Assembly (NCBI RefSeq): GCF_018619335.1
Contig: NZ_JAHHDX010000124.1
Location: 52,852 to 116,851 of the forward strand
DNA length: 64,000 nt
Source of the DNA: Alteromonas sp. ALT199
Lineage (GTDB): Bacteria > Pseudomonadota > Gammaproteobacteria > Enterobacterales > Alteromonadaceae
Reading direction: 5' to 3'
In this document: piece after piece, positions 49,899 through 58,467 of the stretch
Layout of the letters: every line of letters begins with the position of its first letter
How positions within the stretch are numbered: the stretch's first letter is position 1
Position numbers and translations under genes: made by a program
The notes under the pieces: model-generated
What the model saw: the letters and a program-made list of their open reading frames with translations, nothing else
Databases searched by the model: none
What the model was told of the DNA's origin: nothing

Positions 49899-51209
49899 AT
49901 GGACGCTTCTCAAGCTTTAGACATCATCAATACTGTTAAGCAGCCACAAGCTAAAGCGCTGTCTGACCTCATTCCGTTAGAATTGATTGAGCAAGCTTAT
50001 GAGATGTCTGATACGGTCACTTTGCGCAAACGTAAGCTGTCGCTTGAATCACTGGTATGGCTACTTGTAGGCATGGCGCTGTACAATGACAAGTCGATAT
50101 CTGATGTTGTAAACCAACTCGATATTGTTGAGCGTGAGGGTAAGCCCTTTGTGGCGCCAAGTGCATTAACACAGCGTCGTAAAACACTGGGAGAAAGTGG
50201 CGCAAAGGCGGTGTATCAGCACATGACGGCGCACTGGCTCAGACAGGCAAACTTACCTCAGTGGAATGGACTGACGCTGTTAGGCGTTGATGGTGTCGTC
50301 TGGCGTACCGAAGATACGCCAGAAAATGCCGACGCGTTTTCACGCAAAAAGGATTCTCTTTACCCGCAAGTAAGAATGGTTTGTCAGATGGAGCTAAGTA
50401 CCCATCTGATGACGGGAAGCGCGTTTGATAGTTACGCCATCAATGAAATGAAGCTGGCCGAACAGCTTATCGAAACCACCCCGGACAATAGTGTCACCCT
50501 GTTCGATAAAGGGTTTTATTCCCTAGGCCTATTACATCAATGGCAGCTCGAAGGGGAAAACCGGCACTGGCTTATTCCTGTTAAAAAGAACCTGCAATAT
50601 CAGGAAATTCGCTCCTTGGGACGCAATGACAAGTTAGTAATGTTAAGCAGTAACCCTCGCTCTAGGAAATTATGGCCGGGATTACCCGATACCCTGACCG
50701 CTCGTATTGTGAGTCGAAAGATCAAAGGTAAAACCTATGAAGTGCTTACGTCAATGACCGATGCCATGCGCTACCCTGCAGCCGATATCGCTGACTTATA
50801 CGGGCATCGCTGGGAGATTGAGCTGGGCTACAGGGAGCAAAAACAATACATGCTGGGAAACCGTCTGACCTTGCGTAGTCGCCTTCCTGAATTAGTGAAG
50901 CAGGAACTGTGGGGCGTATTGCTGACCTACAATCTGGTGCGATACCAGATGGTTCAGATGTGCTTTAACCTTAAAGGCAACTACCTACCTTACCAGCTTA
51001 GTTTTAATGGCGCGCTGGCTCAGGTGACGTCGCTGCTGGTCGGTCTGCCTTATTCAACGCCCGGCGCTATTCCAAGACAATATAAGTATATGCACAAAAT
51101 GGCTGAGCATCTTATCCTTGCTCCACGACGAGAGCGAAGCTTCCCTAGGACTGTTAAGCAGAGGCCACAGCGATACAGTAGAAAGAAAAATACCGCTCAC
51201 CTTAAGTGA
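49899..51209 (+). CDS. IS4-family transposase
   Basis: 436 residues. DDE catalytic residues are recognisable: [11 protein letters not shown] (about 128-138), [10 protein letters not shown] (about 202-211), and the IS4-family Y-(2)-R-(3)-E-(6)-K signature, [15 protein letters not shown] (about 300-314). Length is close to known IS4 transposases. The C-terminus is very basic. Intact. Its start codon lies just after a hairpin that hides the ribosome site. Confidence 0.95.
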   Translation: MDASQALDIINTVKQPQAKALSDLIPLELIEQAYEMSDTVTLRKRKLSLESLVWLLVGMALYNDKSISDVVNQLDIVEREGKPFVAPSALTQRRKTLGESGAKAVYQHMTAHWLRQANLPQWNGLTLLGVDGVVWRTEDTPENADAFSRKKDSLYPQVRMVCQMELSTHLMTGSAFDSYAINEMKLAEQLIETTPDNSVTLFDKGFYSLGLLHQWQLEGENRHWLIPVKKNLQYQEIRSLGRNDKLVMLSSNPRSRKLWPGLPDTLTARIVSRKIKGKTYEVLTSMTDAMRYPAADIADLYGHRWEIELGYREQKQYMLGNRLTLRSRLPELVKQELWGVLLTYNLVRYQMVQMCFNLKGNYLPYQLSFNGALAQVTSLLVGLPYSTPGAIPRQYKYMHKMAEHLILAPRRERSFPRTVKQRPQRYSRKKNTAHLK

Positions 51210-51220
51210 ACGGCATTACC

Positions 51221-51230
51221 GCTTAGGCTG
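51221..51230 (+). repeat. target-site duplication, right copy
   Basis: GCTTAGGCTG, identical to 49797-49806, followed by CGTTTTTT, the remaining arm of the asnB terminator. Confidence 0.88.
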
Positions 51231-51254
51231 CGTTTTTTATTGCTCTTTTACTTT

Positions 51255-51519
51255 ATACCAGTCCGCATAGATAATTACCCACTCAGCGAGAGTTAAAATG
51301 TTCGTAATCACGGCGTATTACCGCAGGTATAGTGGTTCTACATCAAGGTGACACAACAAAGAGTGTGGACATTTTAAACTCGCCCTTCGGGAAGGCCTGG
51401 CAAGCTTCCTAGCTTCATTCTGGGAATTTGAAAGGGAACAACCATTCCTGCATTCCCACGCTTTGCTAGGAAACTTGCCAGCGCCTTCTGAGTGGGCACT
51501 TATCTATGCGGATTGGTAT
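51255..51519. mobile_element. MITE-like inverted-repeat element, 265 bp
   Basis: 32-base terminal inverted repeats: ATACCAGTCCGCATAGATAA (start of left arm, 51255-51286) and its near complement at 51488-51519; 29 of 32 match. Inside is a second inverted repeat (51394-51413 with 51465-51485) and a third, TGGGAAT / ATTCCCA, so the right half folds into one long cruciform. No ORF. Clear target duplications were not found. Its right end supplies the last codons of the adjacent gene. Confidence 0.75.
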
Positions 51520-52423
51520 TAGTCGCTTTTAACGTTGGTTTATACCAGAGTGCAGAATTAGTAAGAGGCGTTTCGATGGGAAGCAATGGATTTTCTAAGG
51601 TAAATATTTTGCGTTCACTAACGTCTAAAGATTCTAAGATAGGCGCGTAGGTAGACTCAAACAAGGCGTCGAACGACCCATCTTTTATGGCTCTATTTAA
51701 ACCAGTCTGAATGAGATTTTTTAATGTTTTATTATTTACATTAACGAAGTAATACATTGCCGTGGGATAATAAAGTGCCATTGAAGGCTCAAGGTAAAGA
51801 TTAGAGCGGCGGCCCTCTTCTTCAAGTTCTGCGCTCACTTCCATCACGGAGCGGGGAAAAAAGTCTCCTTTTCCTTGTTTTATCATTTCGTACGCTTTGC
51901 GAAATTCAGGCACAGTATAAACATTAAATCCATTAGCTTGCAGAATTTTGGTATCTGGCCACTCTTCCCCTTGGATAGGAACAAGTTTTCGCATATCAGT
52001 CAGCGATAATACATCATCAAATTTCGACTTCTTATCTTCGTTTACAACGAAGACACGAAAGCCAATAAGCCCTTTGGCGATAGGAATTCGAATGGGAGCC
52101 AGTTCTTTTTCACGCTGGTTATCTGTCATGCTCCACACTACGTTCACTTCTCTATTTTCACGAAGCTGGCGCATAGCCTTACTGGTCAGTAATATGCGAT
52201 CCGACGGGCGAAGCTCGTAATTGACACCTGTTTTATCGAGAGCGAGTTTAAGTAAAGCGATAGGATATTGAGCACGTGCGTCGGAGTCATCGATAGGACG
52301 GGGGTAGGTAATCGTCCACGTAGCGCTATTAACCGTTGGTACAATAGCCAAAAGACACAAAGCAATAGCTGCAGTAACAGCTTTTTTAAGCAAATTGAAG
52401 CTGTGCATTTTCTTTATGCCCAT
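51500..52423 (-). CDS. periplasmic solute-binding-like protein (SBP_bac_3 type)
   Basis: 307 residues. Signal peptide (about 6-33, ending TVNSA), then a type-II periplasmic binding fold: VVWSMTDNQREKELAPIRIPI and YYFVNVNNKTLKNLI segments are typical of family-3 solute-binding-like proteins. No permease or ATPase genes adjoin it, so a sensory or orphan role is possible. A start at the second Met (MHSFNLLKK) is equally likely. The final residues TNPHR and the stop codon come from the MITE-like element, so the native C-terminus has been replaced. Confidence 0.8.
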   Translation of the reverse strand: MGIKKMHSFNLLKKAVTAAIALCLLAIVPTVNSATWTITYPRPIDDSDARAQYPIALLKLALDKTGVNYELRPSDRILLTSKAMRQLRENREVNVVWSMTDNQREKELAPIRIPIAKGLIGFRVFVVNEDKKSKFDDVLSLTDMRKLVPIQGEEWPDTKILQANGFNVYTVPEFRKAYEMIKQGKGDFFPRSVMEVSAELEEEGRRSNLYLEPSMALYYPTAMYYFVNVNNKTLKNLIQTGLNRAIKDGSFDALFESTYAPILESLDVSERKIFTLENPLLPIETPLTNSALWYKPTLKATNTNPHR

Positions 52424-52496
52424 ATTGAATTAAAGAGTGAATTGAGTACTCGTAATCGCGTTTTATTCTTTCAAGAGGCCAATGCATAATAAACAT

Positions 52497-53180
52497 TTAT
52501 TCAATGCCAATGTATTTGTGTGTTTGTAAAGATAGCCGCCAGTTGCGCTCAATACAAGTACGCACAGCCAGTTCAGTTGCTCTCTTCTGCTGGCTAATTG
52601 GTTGTAAACACACCTGTTTTCCGACAAGTGACGACACCTTAGCTAATAGCGCATCAAGCTCATCAATATGCTTTTGCATAGCGATAGGATGCTTAATTTC
52701 GTTCGCTCTTTCCAGCGCATTCACTAAAACACCGTACCCACCTTTCATATTTATTTTTGGTGATACTGTCACGTATGTACGTTCATCGCAGAGCACTTCA
52801 AAGGTGCCGCTGGTCTCAATTTGCGTAGTGAAACCCTTGTCGTGTAGTAAGGTCGTCAACGGACGTAAATCATACATACAAGGCTCACCACCTGTGATGA
52901 CCACGTGTTTTGCCACGTATCCTTGTTGAGTAAATTCGGCCAGCAAAGCGTCTTCGCTTGAGATGAAATAGCTTTCTGACTCTTCGCCTTTGGTTATCAC
53001 CGCCTGTGGCGAAACACTTAAATCAGGCTTAATTTCCCACGTATGTTTAGTATCGCACCAGGGGCAGCCTACAGGGCAGCCTTGTAAACGAACAAAAATG
53101 GAAGGAATTCCAGTGTGAGCACCTTCACCCTGGATAGTTTCAAACATCTCATTGATGTTTAGTGTGGACATTACAGACAA
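52497..53180 (-). CDS. queE: 7-carboxy-7-deazaguanine synthase QueE
   Basis: 227-residue radical SAM enzyme. INEMFETIQGEGAHTGIPS leads to the 4Fe-4S motif CPVGCPWC within VRLQGCPVGCPWCDTKHTWE. It converts 6-carboxytetrahydropterin to 7-carboxy-7-deazaguanine for queuosine. The frame starts at TTG (53180), which has AAGGG at good spacing; an ATG three codons later better fits the family's usual N-terminus. Divergent from queC, 85 bases apart. Confidence 0.95.
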   Translation of the reverse strand: MSVMSTLNINEMFETIQGEGAHTGIPSIFVRLQGCPVGCPWCDTKHTWEIKPDLSVSPQAVITKGEESESYFISSEDALLAEFTQQGYVAKHVVITGGEPCMYDLRPLTTLLHDKGFTTQIETSGTFEVLCDERTYVTVSPKINMKGGYGVLVNALERANEIKHPIAMQKHIDELDALLAKVSSLVGKQVCLQPISQQKRATELAVRTCIERNWRLSLQTHKYIGIE

Positions 53181-53265
53181 TTTGACACCCTTTAACGATT
53201 GTATGTTGGGATTTTACCAAGGATCACATAAAATTCGTTTATAATTTCTTAAATCTTCGAAAACT

Positions 53266-53922
53266 ATGTCAGAAAACGTTGTTGTTATCTATTCAGGAGG
53301 CATGGACTCCTTCACAGTGTTACACAAGGCACTTAAAGCAGGCAAAAAAGTTTATGCTTTGAGTTTTAATTACGGCCAACGCCATAAAAAAGAACTCGAC
53401 TATGCGGCAAACGTATGCAAATCGCTTAACGTTCCGCACAAGATTGTTGATATCAGTGCCATTAACACACTTATTGGTGGCTCGGCTCTAACGTCTGATA
53501 TCGATGTTCCAGAGGGCCATTACGAAGAGCCAAGTATGAAGCAAACTGTGGTACCTAACCGCAATATGATATTGCTTTCGCTAGCAGTTGGCTATGCCGT
53601 TAGCTTAGAAGCAAACGAAGTTTACTACGGTGCGCACTCTGGCGATCATGCCATTTACCCTGACTGCCGCCCTGAATTTGTTCATAAAATGAATGATGTA
53701 TGCGGCATTGCAAATTATACCCCTGTTACCATAATGACGCCCTATATCGATGTTAGCAAAACAGCTATTTTGACTGACGGCTTGTCGATGGGATTGGACT
53801 ATGGGCAAACATGGACATGCTATAACGGTAGAGAAAAAGCCTGCGGGAAATGTGGTGCGTGCGAAGAGCGTTTAGAAGCATTTAAAGAAAATGGCGCTAC
53901 CGACCCTCTTGAATACGAATAA
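53266..53922 (+). CDS. queC: 7-cyano-7-deazaguanine synthase QueC
   Basis: 218 residues. PP-loop [11 protein letters not shown] (about 9-19) and a C-terminal zinc-binding cluster of cysteines, [19 protein letters not shown]. It converts the QueE product to preQ0 using ATP and ammonia. Divergent from queE, forming a queuosine locus. No preQ1 riboswitch was recognised in the gap between them. Confidence 0.96.
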   Translation: MSENVVVIYSGGMDSFTVLHKALKAGKKVYALSFNYGQRHKKELDYAANVCKSLNVPHKIVDISAINTLIGGSALTSDIDVPEGHYEEPSMKQTVVPNRNMILLSLAVGYAVSLEANEVYYGAHSGDHAIYPDCRPEFVHKMNDVCGIANYTPVTIMTPYIDVSKTAILTDGLSMGLDYGQTWTCYNGREKACGKCGACEERLEAFKENGATDPLEYE

Positions 53923-54649
53923 AGATTGTTAAAAAAGCACCTCTTGCCTTGAATATATAAAAAATTACGGGATGTGACCTTACTCTGTGAGATATTAATA
54001 CGGTTGATCATTTCTAAAATGTTTACTTAACCAAACGAATTAGAGATTCATTTTTTTATGCCAATATAAACATTTCTTTAAACGATTTGCGCAAGTTACT
54101 TATATCGATATATGAATTAAATTTTGCAATTTTGAAATACATCTTTTCTTAAAGAAATTTAAACAAGATTTCCCAGTTAATGCTAGCCTTGACTGGGAAG
54201 CTCGGTAGCACATTTTTGCGTTAGTTGTTCATGTATTGTGTCAATTTGCAAATCAAAATGTGCCATCTTATTGGTAGGTCGAACAATAAAATACTTATGC
54301 ACTACTGTTTATCATATTAATTTACGAGCTTGATAGTTTTTCAACATTAATCTATAACTGAAAACAAAACTCAAAGCTAATGAGCCTATTTTTGCGCCCA
54401 AGTAAATCGAGCCAGCCATATTACTTCATCTTCTGCTACGGAATGGTTATTTTGCGAATAGTGAACAACATCGCAACTAACTTATAAATTGAATGTAATA
54501 TTATCGGCAAGACACCTTAGGTTATAGAGAAGAGTAAAAACCTTACGCTTGCTCATAACTACCGTAGTTCAAAAATCTTCCAAAAAACGAGAACGAGCTT
54601 ACGTTGGAAACATTAATCATTATTTAAATAAGAGGAGGAATTGATGCGT
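53923..54649. other. gene-free AT-rich stretch between queC and tRNA-Glu
   Basis: About 730 bases without a credible ORF and more AT-rich than its surroundings. It lies at the 3' side of tRNA-Glu, a usual landing zone for integrating elements, but no integrase or repeat of the tRNA end is visible. It contains two adjacent strong hairpins, annotated separately. Confidence 0.6.
54170..54263. other. two adjacent stem-loops, possible structured RNA or terminator remnant
   Basis: Stem 1: TTCCCAGT (54170-54177) with ACTGGGAA (54192-54199). Stem 2: GCACATTTT (54208-54216) with AAAATGTGC (54255-54263), with possible inner GC pairs. Both arms are perfect. No T-tract follows, and no promoter was identified. 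Confidence 0.45.
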
Positions 54650-54725
54650 TGGTACTCCCAAGGGGATTCGAACCCCTGTTACCGCCGTGAAAGGGCGGTG
54701 TCCTAGGCCTCTAGACGATGGGAGC
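54650..54725 (-). tRNA. tRNA-Glu (anticodon UUC)
   Basis: 76 bases read on the minus strand from GCTCCCATCG to the encoded CCA. The anticodon loop CCTTTCACG gives UUC within a perfect CCGCC/GGCGG stem; the T arm has GGTTCGAATC. Acceptor stem GCTCCCA pairs with TGGGAGT with a G-U first pair. Closely like E. coli tRNA-Glu apart from the acceptor stem. Not part of an rRNA operon here. Confidence 0.97.
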
Positions 54726-54743
54726 ATCTAAATAACGCTGAGG

Positions 54744-54772
54744 ATAGTAGCCGTTCAATACTGTTTAGTCAA
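54744..54772 (-). promoter_or_regulatory. tRNA-Glu promoter
   Basis: On the minus strand TTGACT (54767-54772) and TACTAT (54744-54749) are separated by exactly 17 bases, 18 bases before the tRNA 5' end. The -35 overlaps the TGA stop of the downstream methyltransferase gene. Confidence 0.8.
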
Positions 54773-55818
54773 GTAACATAGGCCGCTTTTTTCTCATTGA
54801 ATTCAAACAAATCTAGCTGGCCGACATTTTGAAATTTTTCAATATTATCGTTGAGTATGAGTCCCTCAAGGGTATTTGCAATGTGCCACATCACTACAGG
54901 AGCAACAGCATTACCTAGAGCTTTGTAGTTCAATGTCTTGGACCCAGTTAATTGAAAAGACTCCGGGAAAGATTGGATTCTTGCAACCTCTCTGGGCGTA
55001 AACATCCTGTACCTATTATTAATTTTTAAAACTGGGTCAGTGCTGTTTAAGCTAACTTTCGCTAGGTGTGCACTTACAGTATTGCTCGGTCCTTCGATAC
55101 ATTGGGCCCGACCTTTATTCATAATCTTGTAGTTTTTGGTAGCTTTCAAGCCATCAACTGCTTTTTGGCTAAAATAATATTTAGGTTCAATGGTATCTTC
55201 AGGTTCAAGTATGCACTTCAGCGGAACGACCTTTTCAGGGTTGCCTTTGGGAAATTCAAACCTGAGGTAATCAGACCTGTTCTTAAATCCAATAATGAAA
55301 ACTCTTTCTCTCTTTTGTGGAACCCCAAATTCTACAGAATTCAATATTTTATATTTTATGTGATAGCCGGCCTTTTCGAATTCACTCAGTATTAATGGAA
55401 AGGCTTTTTTCTTATTTGCTGATAAAATTCCTTTGACATTTTCTGCTACGAAAAACCTTGGCTGGTGATGCTTTAATAACCTACACATTTCAAAGAAGAG
55501 CTTTCCTCTGTCATCTTTGAAGCCTAATCTGGGAGGGTTTTGAGCTGATACGGAGAAAGCCTGACAAGGGAAACCACCAATTAAAATATCATGATCTGGA
55601 ACGTCAGACTCCTTCAATTTAGTTGCATCGATGTTGTGACATTCATGACTAAAGTTTTTGTTGTATATATCACATGTAGGCTTATCGAAATCCATAGCAA
55701 ATTCGATATCGAATACATTTTTTTTATATTGCTTTTCGAGATATGAGAAGCCCCCTGTTAGGCCTAGGTCCATACCTCCTAAGCCAGAAAAGAGTGAAAC
55801 TGCAGACAATCGTTTCAC
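54769..55818 (-). CDS. C5-cytosine DNA methyltransferase (second of the M-R-M operon)
   Basis: 349 residues. Motif I SLFSGLGGMDLGL (about 8-20), motif IV GGFPCQAFSVS with the catalytic Cys (about 84-86), motif VI ENVKG, motif VIII PQKRERVF and motif X NYKALGNAVAP are all present; the target-recognition region lies about 220-280. Its start overlaps the stop of the nuclease gene by four bases. It differs in sequence from the other methyltransferase of the operon, so they probably modify different strands or sites. Confidence 0.93.
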   Translation of the reverse strand: MKRLSAVSLFSGLGGMDLGLTGGFSYLEKQYKKNVFDIEFAMDFDKPTCDIYNKNFSHECHNIDATKLKESDVPDHDILIGGFPCQAFSVSAQNPPRLGFKDDRGKLFFEMCRLLKHHQPRFFVAENVKGILSANKKKAFPLILSEFEKAGYHIKYKILNSVEFGVPQKRERVFIIGFKNRSDYLRFEFPKGNPEKVVPLKCILEPEDTIEPKYYFSQKAVDGLKATKNYKIMNKGRAQCIEGPSNTVSAHLAKVSLNSTDPVLKINNRYRMFTPREVARIQSFPESFQLTGSKTLNYKALGNAVAPVVMWHIANTLEGLILNDNIEKFQNVGQLDLFEFNEKKAAYVT

Positions 55819-57224
55819 GATAACACCTCTTCGGTTTTTCCAGATTTACCATTGTAAGTGATGTCGACACCATCTCTGGGAGTCATATCGATAATATCAT
55901 TTTTATATAATTTCACAGGATTTCTCATTATAAATAGCGTCACACTTTTAGCCGAAATCATTAATCGATATACGTAATATGCATCCTGATAGGTATCTGC
56001 GGCTCCCCATTCTGTGGGAGTCAGGTGGAATCTCTGAATATTTAGCTTATTTCTACTAATTGTCGTCTTGACTTCAATACAACGCTTTTTCTCAGCAATG
56101 CCTTCATACGAGTTTAAATCATAGCCAGCTGCAAGAGCCTCCGGCATTTTAACAACTTTTTTAGCTAAATCATCCCTGTCAAGCTTTCTTAAGCGCACTT
56201 GCTCATGCTGAATCGCAATCGCTTCGCCTACATCTCCAATTTCCTTTGTCTTTACTTTACCATTTGCCCTTTGTTTTACGCGAATACTATCTAGTAACTC
56301 TGCAATGAATGTGCTTTCATTATCGTCATCAGGCTTATCCACAATACTAAAAATATCGGTCTCAAATATTTCAGCGTTTAAATCTGTATTTACATACCTG
56401 AACCAAGCGAGCTGAGTGGCAGTGATGTCTTGTAGCTCCAAGTCGTCTTGATTGTAAAGAGGCTCATATTCTGGAAAATAATTATCATCATGGCAGATAG
56501 TATTAATAACCTCAGGCTCCACAGTGCGGATGTAATATTTTCCATTCGGTTTAAAGTCTAACAAATTCGCCAGAACCATGTAGTCAAGAATATCTCCTGC
56601 ATACCTAATAATGTCACCATTACCATCATACTCGATCCCTGAAGACCTATTATTGAGGATGATTGATATTGTATCCTCTACAGCCCGATGATCTCTTACA
56701 ACTCGAAGGTCATTGAATATACAATGCGTAGCTTCTTCTTTTGAGATACCGAACTTCTTATCGCTGTTTTTATTAGCTTCAACTAATAATTTAAGTATGT
56801 ACCCTACAGGTTTAAACTTTACTCCTAACTTGATTAGCTCCAAACTTTTTTTCGGTTTAAGATGCCCTCCAGGATACTGAAATTTATAACAGAAAAACCT
56901 AAAAAATTCGATTAAGTCTTGCCCATTGTTCAAAATCTCAGCCATTTGGCTCGGCTTACATGTATTGTCTTCGGTGTATTCGATTAACCCCAGCAATGAA
57001 CTTATCTCAGTTCGCCAATTATCAATCGTCTTGCCTTTTTTTGCTGAGTTACCAGGGAATCTCTTGATTGCGCTATTCAGTTCTTTAGCAAAATCAGCCT
57101 CTGGTAGTTCACCTATCAAGCACAGTTCACTAGCTATAAATAAAAGTACATTCTCTCTGTCGTTTTTGAATCTTGGACGACAATGATGCAATCTAACGAA
57201 GAACTCTTCTGGAACTCTATACAT
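55815..57224 (-). CDS. putative restriction endonuclease, DUF3883-like C-terminal domain
   Basis: 469 residues. The C-terminal 110 residues look like a PD-(D/E)XK nuclease of DUF3883 type: GYDLNSYEG with Asp369, then RCIEVKTT with Glu384 and Lys386, then FHLTPTEWGAADTYQDAYYVYRLM. The first 360 residues have no motif I recognise; they include basic segments such as LKPKKSLELIKLGVKFKP and could hold DNA recognition. The setting, between two C5 methyltransferases on the same strand with a 14-base and a 4-base junction, is the main argument for restriction. It has no ATPase or helicase motif, so a stand-alone type II enzyme is likelier than an McrBC-like one. Confidence 0.75.
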   Translation of the reverse strand: MYRVPEEFFVRLHHCRPRFKNDRENVLLFIASELCLIGELPEADFAKELNSAIKRFPGNSAKKGKTIDNWRTEISSLLGLIEYTEDNTCKPSQMAEILNNGQDLIEFFRFFCYKFQYPGGHLKPKKSLELIKLGVKFKPVGYILKLLVEANKNSDKKFGISKEEATHCIFNDLRVVRDHRAVEDTISIILNNRSSGIEYDGNGDIIRYAGDILDYMVLANLLDFKPNGKYYIRTVEPEVINTICHDDNYFPEYEPLYNQDDLELQDITATQLAWFRYVNTDLNAEIFETDIFSIVDKPDDDNESTFIAELLDSIRVKQRANGKVKTKEIGDVGEAIAIQHEQVRLRKLDRDDLAKKVVKMPEALAAGYDLNSYEGIAEKKRCIEVKTTISRNKLNIQRFHLTPTEWGAADTYQDAYYVYRLMISAKSVTLFIMRNPVKLYKNDIIDMTPRDGVDITYNGKSGKTEEVLS

Positions 57225-57238
57225 AGCTTATTCTATCC

Positions 57239-58267
57239 CTAAATGAATTTTTTTAACTGCTCACCTAATGCTTTCCCTAACATTGGAGGAACTGCATTTC
57301 CTACTTGCTTATACTGACTGGTCTTTGAACAATGGAAAACAAAATCATCTGGAAATGATTGAAGTCTTGCCGATTCCCTTACCGTCGGAACTCTATTAAA
57401 TTTGTAATGAAAATGATGCCTATGACCAGTGTCAATTGTTAAGCTTGGTTTGTCACTGGCATATCGTGTCCATGCGATGTTGACATTCCTAGTGCCTTTA
57501 TACTCGTCGGGTAAATCTTTATAGTTTCCACCGTCTGGTACCAAGGAAATTATTGATACAGTTTTATCGGTATGTTGGGTAGTCTGATGATTGAAAATGC
57601 CTCTTGAGCCAATCCTCATCATTTGCTGGAATTCCGTCAACTCTTCAATTGGATAATTTGAGCCGTCCTCTAGAGTGTCTTCTGGAAGATCCGAAATTGC
57701 ATCGTGACAGGATATCTTATCTATACCGTGCGTCGGCACCGGAAATTCAAACTTTTTATTCTGTAATAAACCAACCATAATAAATCGACGACGATTCTGT
57801 GGAACACCAAAATCGGAAGCCAATAGTTTTCTGTATGAGATAGTATAACCAATTTCTTCAAACTCACTGACTATTGTATCTTTTATCTTTCCATTGCTCA
57901 TAGATGCTAGATTTGGAACATTTTCCATGATAAAAGCTTTTGGCTTAAAAAAATCTACGGCTTTAAGGAACGATGTATATAGTTTATTGCGTGGATCATT
58001 TGGATCTCTTTTTCCTGAAATAGAAAAGCCTTGACATGGCGGCCCTCCAACTATTACATCCGCACCGCTAGAGAGATACATATCCCTTAAATCGTTAAAA
58101 TTTACTGATGAAAGATCGGCGCAGTGGGTTTGTGAGTTACTATGGTTGGCTTTAAATGTTGTTAAAGCATCTTTCCATATGTCAATACCTAAAGCCACAT
58201 CGAAGCCTGATTGCTCCAAACCTAATGATAATCCACCACAGCCACAAAATAGATCTAATACTTTCAA
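57239..58267 (-). CDS. C5-cytosine DNA methyltransferase (first of the M-R-M operon)
   Basis: 342 residues. Motif I LDLFCGCGGLSLGLEQ (about 3-18), motif IV GGPPCQGFSISG (Cys about 79), motif VI ENVPNLAS, motif VIII PQNRRRFIMVG and motif X YKQVGNAVPP are intact. A TRD-like region lies about 190-280. The gene leads the operon, which fits protection before the nuclease is made. Specificity is not readable from the sequence. Confidence 0.94.
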   Translation of the reverse strand: MKVLDLFCGCGGLSLGLEQSGFDVALGIDIWKDALTTFKANHSNSQTHCADLSSVNFNDLRDMYLSSGADVIVGGPPCQGFSISGKRDPNDPRNKLYTSFLKAVDFFKPKAFIMENVPNLASMSNGKIKDTIVSEFEEIGYTISYRKLLASDFGVPQNRRRFIMVGLLQNKKFEFPVPTHGIDKISCHDAISDLPEDTLEDGSNYPIEELTEFQQMMRIGSRGIFNHQTTQHTDKTVSIISLVPDGGNYKDLPDEYKGTRNVNIAWTRYASDKPSLTIDTGHRHHFHYKFNRVPTVRESARLQSFPDDFVFHCSKTSQYKQVGNAVPPMLGKALGEQLKKFI

Positions 58268-58467
58268 AACATCCTCCGATTAAACACTGGCAAAATATAC
58301 AGGTAGAGCCACAAATCGCAATATATTTCTCACCGTAATCGAAAAAATAAAGAGGAATTAAAATTGGGAACTGCTATGGTGCAATCTTACTTAAAAATTT
58401 TATTCACTAATTAAACAAACAGCGTAATAAATACGCCGTCTTTACTTACTATTCAATCACTACTTAA

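Larger units (their letters stand above)
49807..51218 (+). mobile_element. IS4-family insertion sequence, 1412 bp
   Basis: Bounded by 18-bp inverted repeats, TAATGCCGATCAGTTAAG on the left and the complement of TAATGCCGTTCACTTAAG on the right (16 of 18 match), and by a 10-12 bp target duplication. It carries one transposase gene. The left end resembles what I recall of E. coli IS4 (1426 bp, 18-bp repeats, 11-13 bp duplications); this is from memory, not a database hit. The transposase is intact, so it may be active. Confidence 0.92.

Noticed and set aside
53181..53265. preQ1 riboswitch between queE and queC
   Set aside because: The 85-base gap shows no recognisable preQ1 aptamer pattern.
54635..54720. 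Plus-strand ORF with AGGAGG before an ATG opposite tRNA-Glu
   Set aside because: The frame runs only about 18 codons into the tRNA complement; the ribosome-site match is coincidental.
54650..54725. tRNA-Glu as an integration site of the restriction operon
   Set aside because: The operon lies on the 5' side of the tRNA, there is no integrase, and no copy of the tRNA 3' end was found on its far side.
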